From Duncaniella sp. (GTDB lineage: Bacteria > Bacteroidota > Bacteroidia > Bacteroidales > Muribaculaceae): a DNA stretch of 13,117 nucleotides. Location of the stretch: assembly GCF_029054785.1 (NCBI RefSeq), contig NZ_JAIDEN010000038.1, positions 1-13,117 of the forward strand. The letters are read 5' to 3'. The notes below the pieces were generated by a model that saw nothing but the letters and a program-made list of their open reading frames with translations, did not search any database and had not been told where the DNA came from. The position numbers and the translations under genes were made by a program. Within the stretch, counting starts at the first letter, position 1; the number at the start of each line of letters is the position of its first letter. Below are positions 12,994 through 13,117 of the stretch, piece after piece.

Positions 12994-13117
12994 TTAAAAT
13001 CTGAGTGGTGTATCTTTTAGATAAATTGTTGTAAATGAGGAAGGAGCATAGCGAGCTATGCGACTGACGAATTTCAACAATTTAGCAAAAGAGACACCAA
13101 GGCTCAGGTAACTTTAA
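12994..13117. repeat. Long imperfect palindrome (foldback/REP-like element)
   Basis: This 124-nt non-coding segment is arranged as nested inverted repeats about a centre near 13053. From outside in: TTAAA (12994-12998) with TTTAA (13113-13117); CTGAG (13001-13005) with CTCAG (13103-13107); GGTGTATCTTTT (13007-13018) with AAAAGAGACACC (13087-13098), 11 of 12 pairs; AAATTGTTG (13023-13031) with CAACAATTT (13075-13083), perfect; and the core GCATAGCGAGCTATGC (13046-13061), a 7-bp hairpin with a 2-nt loop. The blocks between the arms pair poorly. It may continue past the window edge. No open reading frame fits it, and it is too symmetric for chance. It resembles dispersed palindromic repeats or a MITE-like foldback element; a strong transcription terminator for the next gene is another option. 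Confidence 0.7.

Noticed and set aside
12994..13117. CRISPR-type repeat
   Set aside because: The repetition is inverted, not direct, with no regularly spaced identical units or spacers.

Overview
The window looks like chromosomal DNA from a member of the Bacteroidales, and a Muribaculaceae-like gut bacterium is a reasonable guess. Four things point there. Several gene starts are preceded by the Bacteroidota -7 promoter element TAnnTTTG, and start codons generally lack a Shine-Dalgarno sequence. The isoleucyl-tRNA synthetase is of the eukaryote-like type 2. The DksA-like regulator has the degenerate zinc finger I know from Bacteroides-type proteins. The order ileS - traR/dksA - lspA is one I associate with this order. 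The genus is inference.

Layout. (1) Positions 55-4584, minus strand: a housekeeping operon transcribed ileS -> TraR/DksA-family regulator -> lspA, with a promoter candidate just upstream of ileS. (2) Positions 4717-5794, minus strand: a two-gene extracytoplasmic unit, a Tat-signal, cysteine-rich TIGR04076-like protein followed by a lipoprotein nitroreductase. (3) Positions 5795-6166: a divergent intergenic region with promoters for both directions, a tRNA-Gly(CCC) gene and a stem-loop terminator. (4) Positions 6167-10898, plus strand: a four-gene surface-glycan cluster, made of a GT4 glycosyltransferase, a Wzx-type flippase, a GT8-like GT-A glycosyltransferase and a GT2 glycosyltransferase. 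The first three overlap by ATGA. The flippase and the third gene are visibly more AT-rich than everything around them. (5) Positions 10903-12926, minus strand: a tight three-gene operon in which a HAD phosphatase-HD domain fusion is sandwiched between two different YjbR/MmcQ-fold proteins. (6) Positions 12961-13117: a non-coding segment holding a long imperfect palindrome that looks like a dispersed foldback or REP-like repeat.

How the parts work together. Region 1 supplies tRNA-Ile charging, stringent-type transcription control and lipoprotein signal peptide processing. LspA would mature lipoproteins such as the nitroreductase in region 2. Region 4 would assemble a short lipid-linked saccharide and flip it across the inner membrane. 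No polymerase, initiating transferase or sugar-nucleotide enzyme is visible, so those steps must be encoded elsewhere.

The most notable observations are three. The IleRS carries the altered signature GIHH in place of HxGH, a swap linked to very high mupirocin resistance. The HAD-HD fusion is bracketed by two YjbR proteins. The right-hand end carries the long palindrome. I saw no CRISPR array, no prophage gene and no intact insertion sequence.
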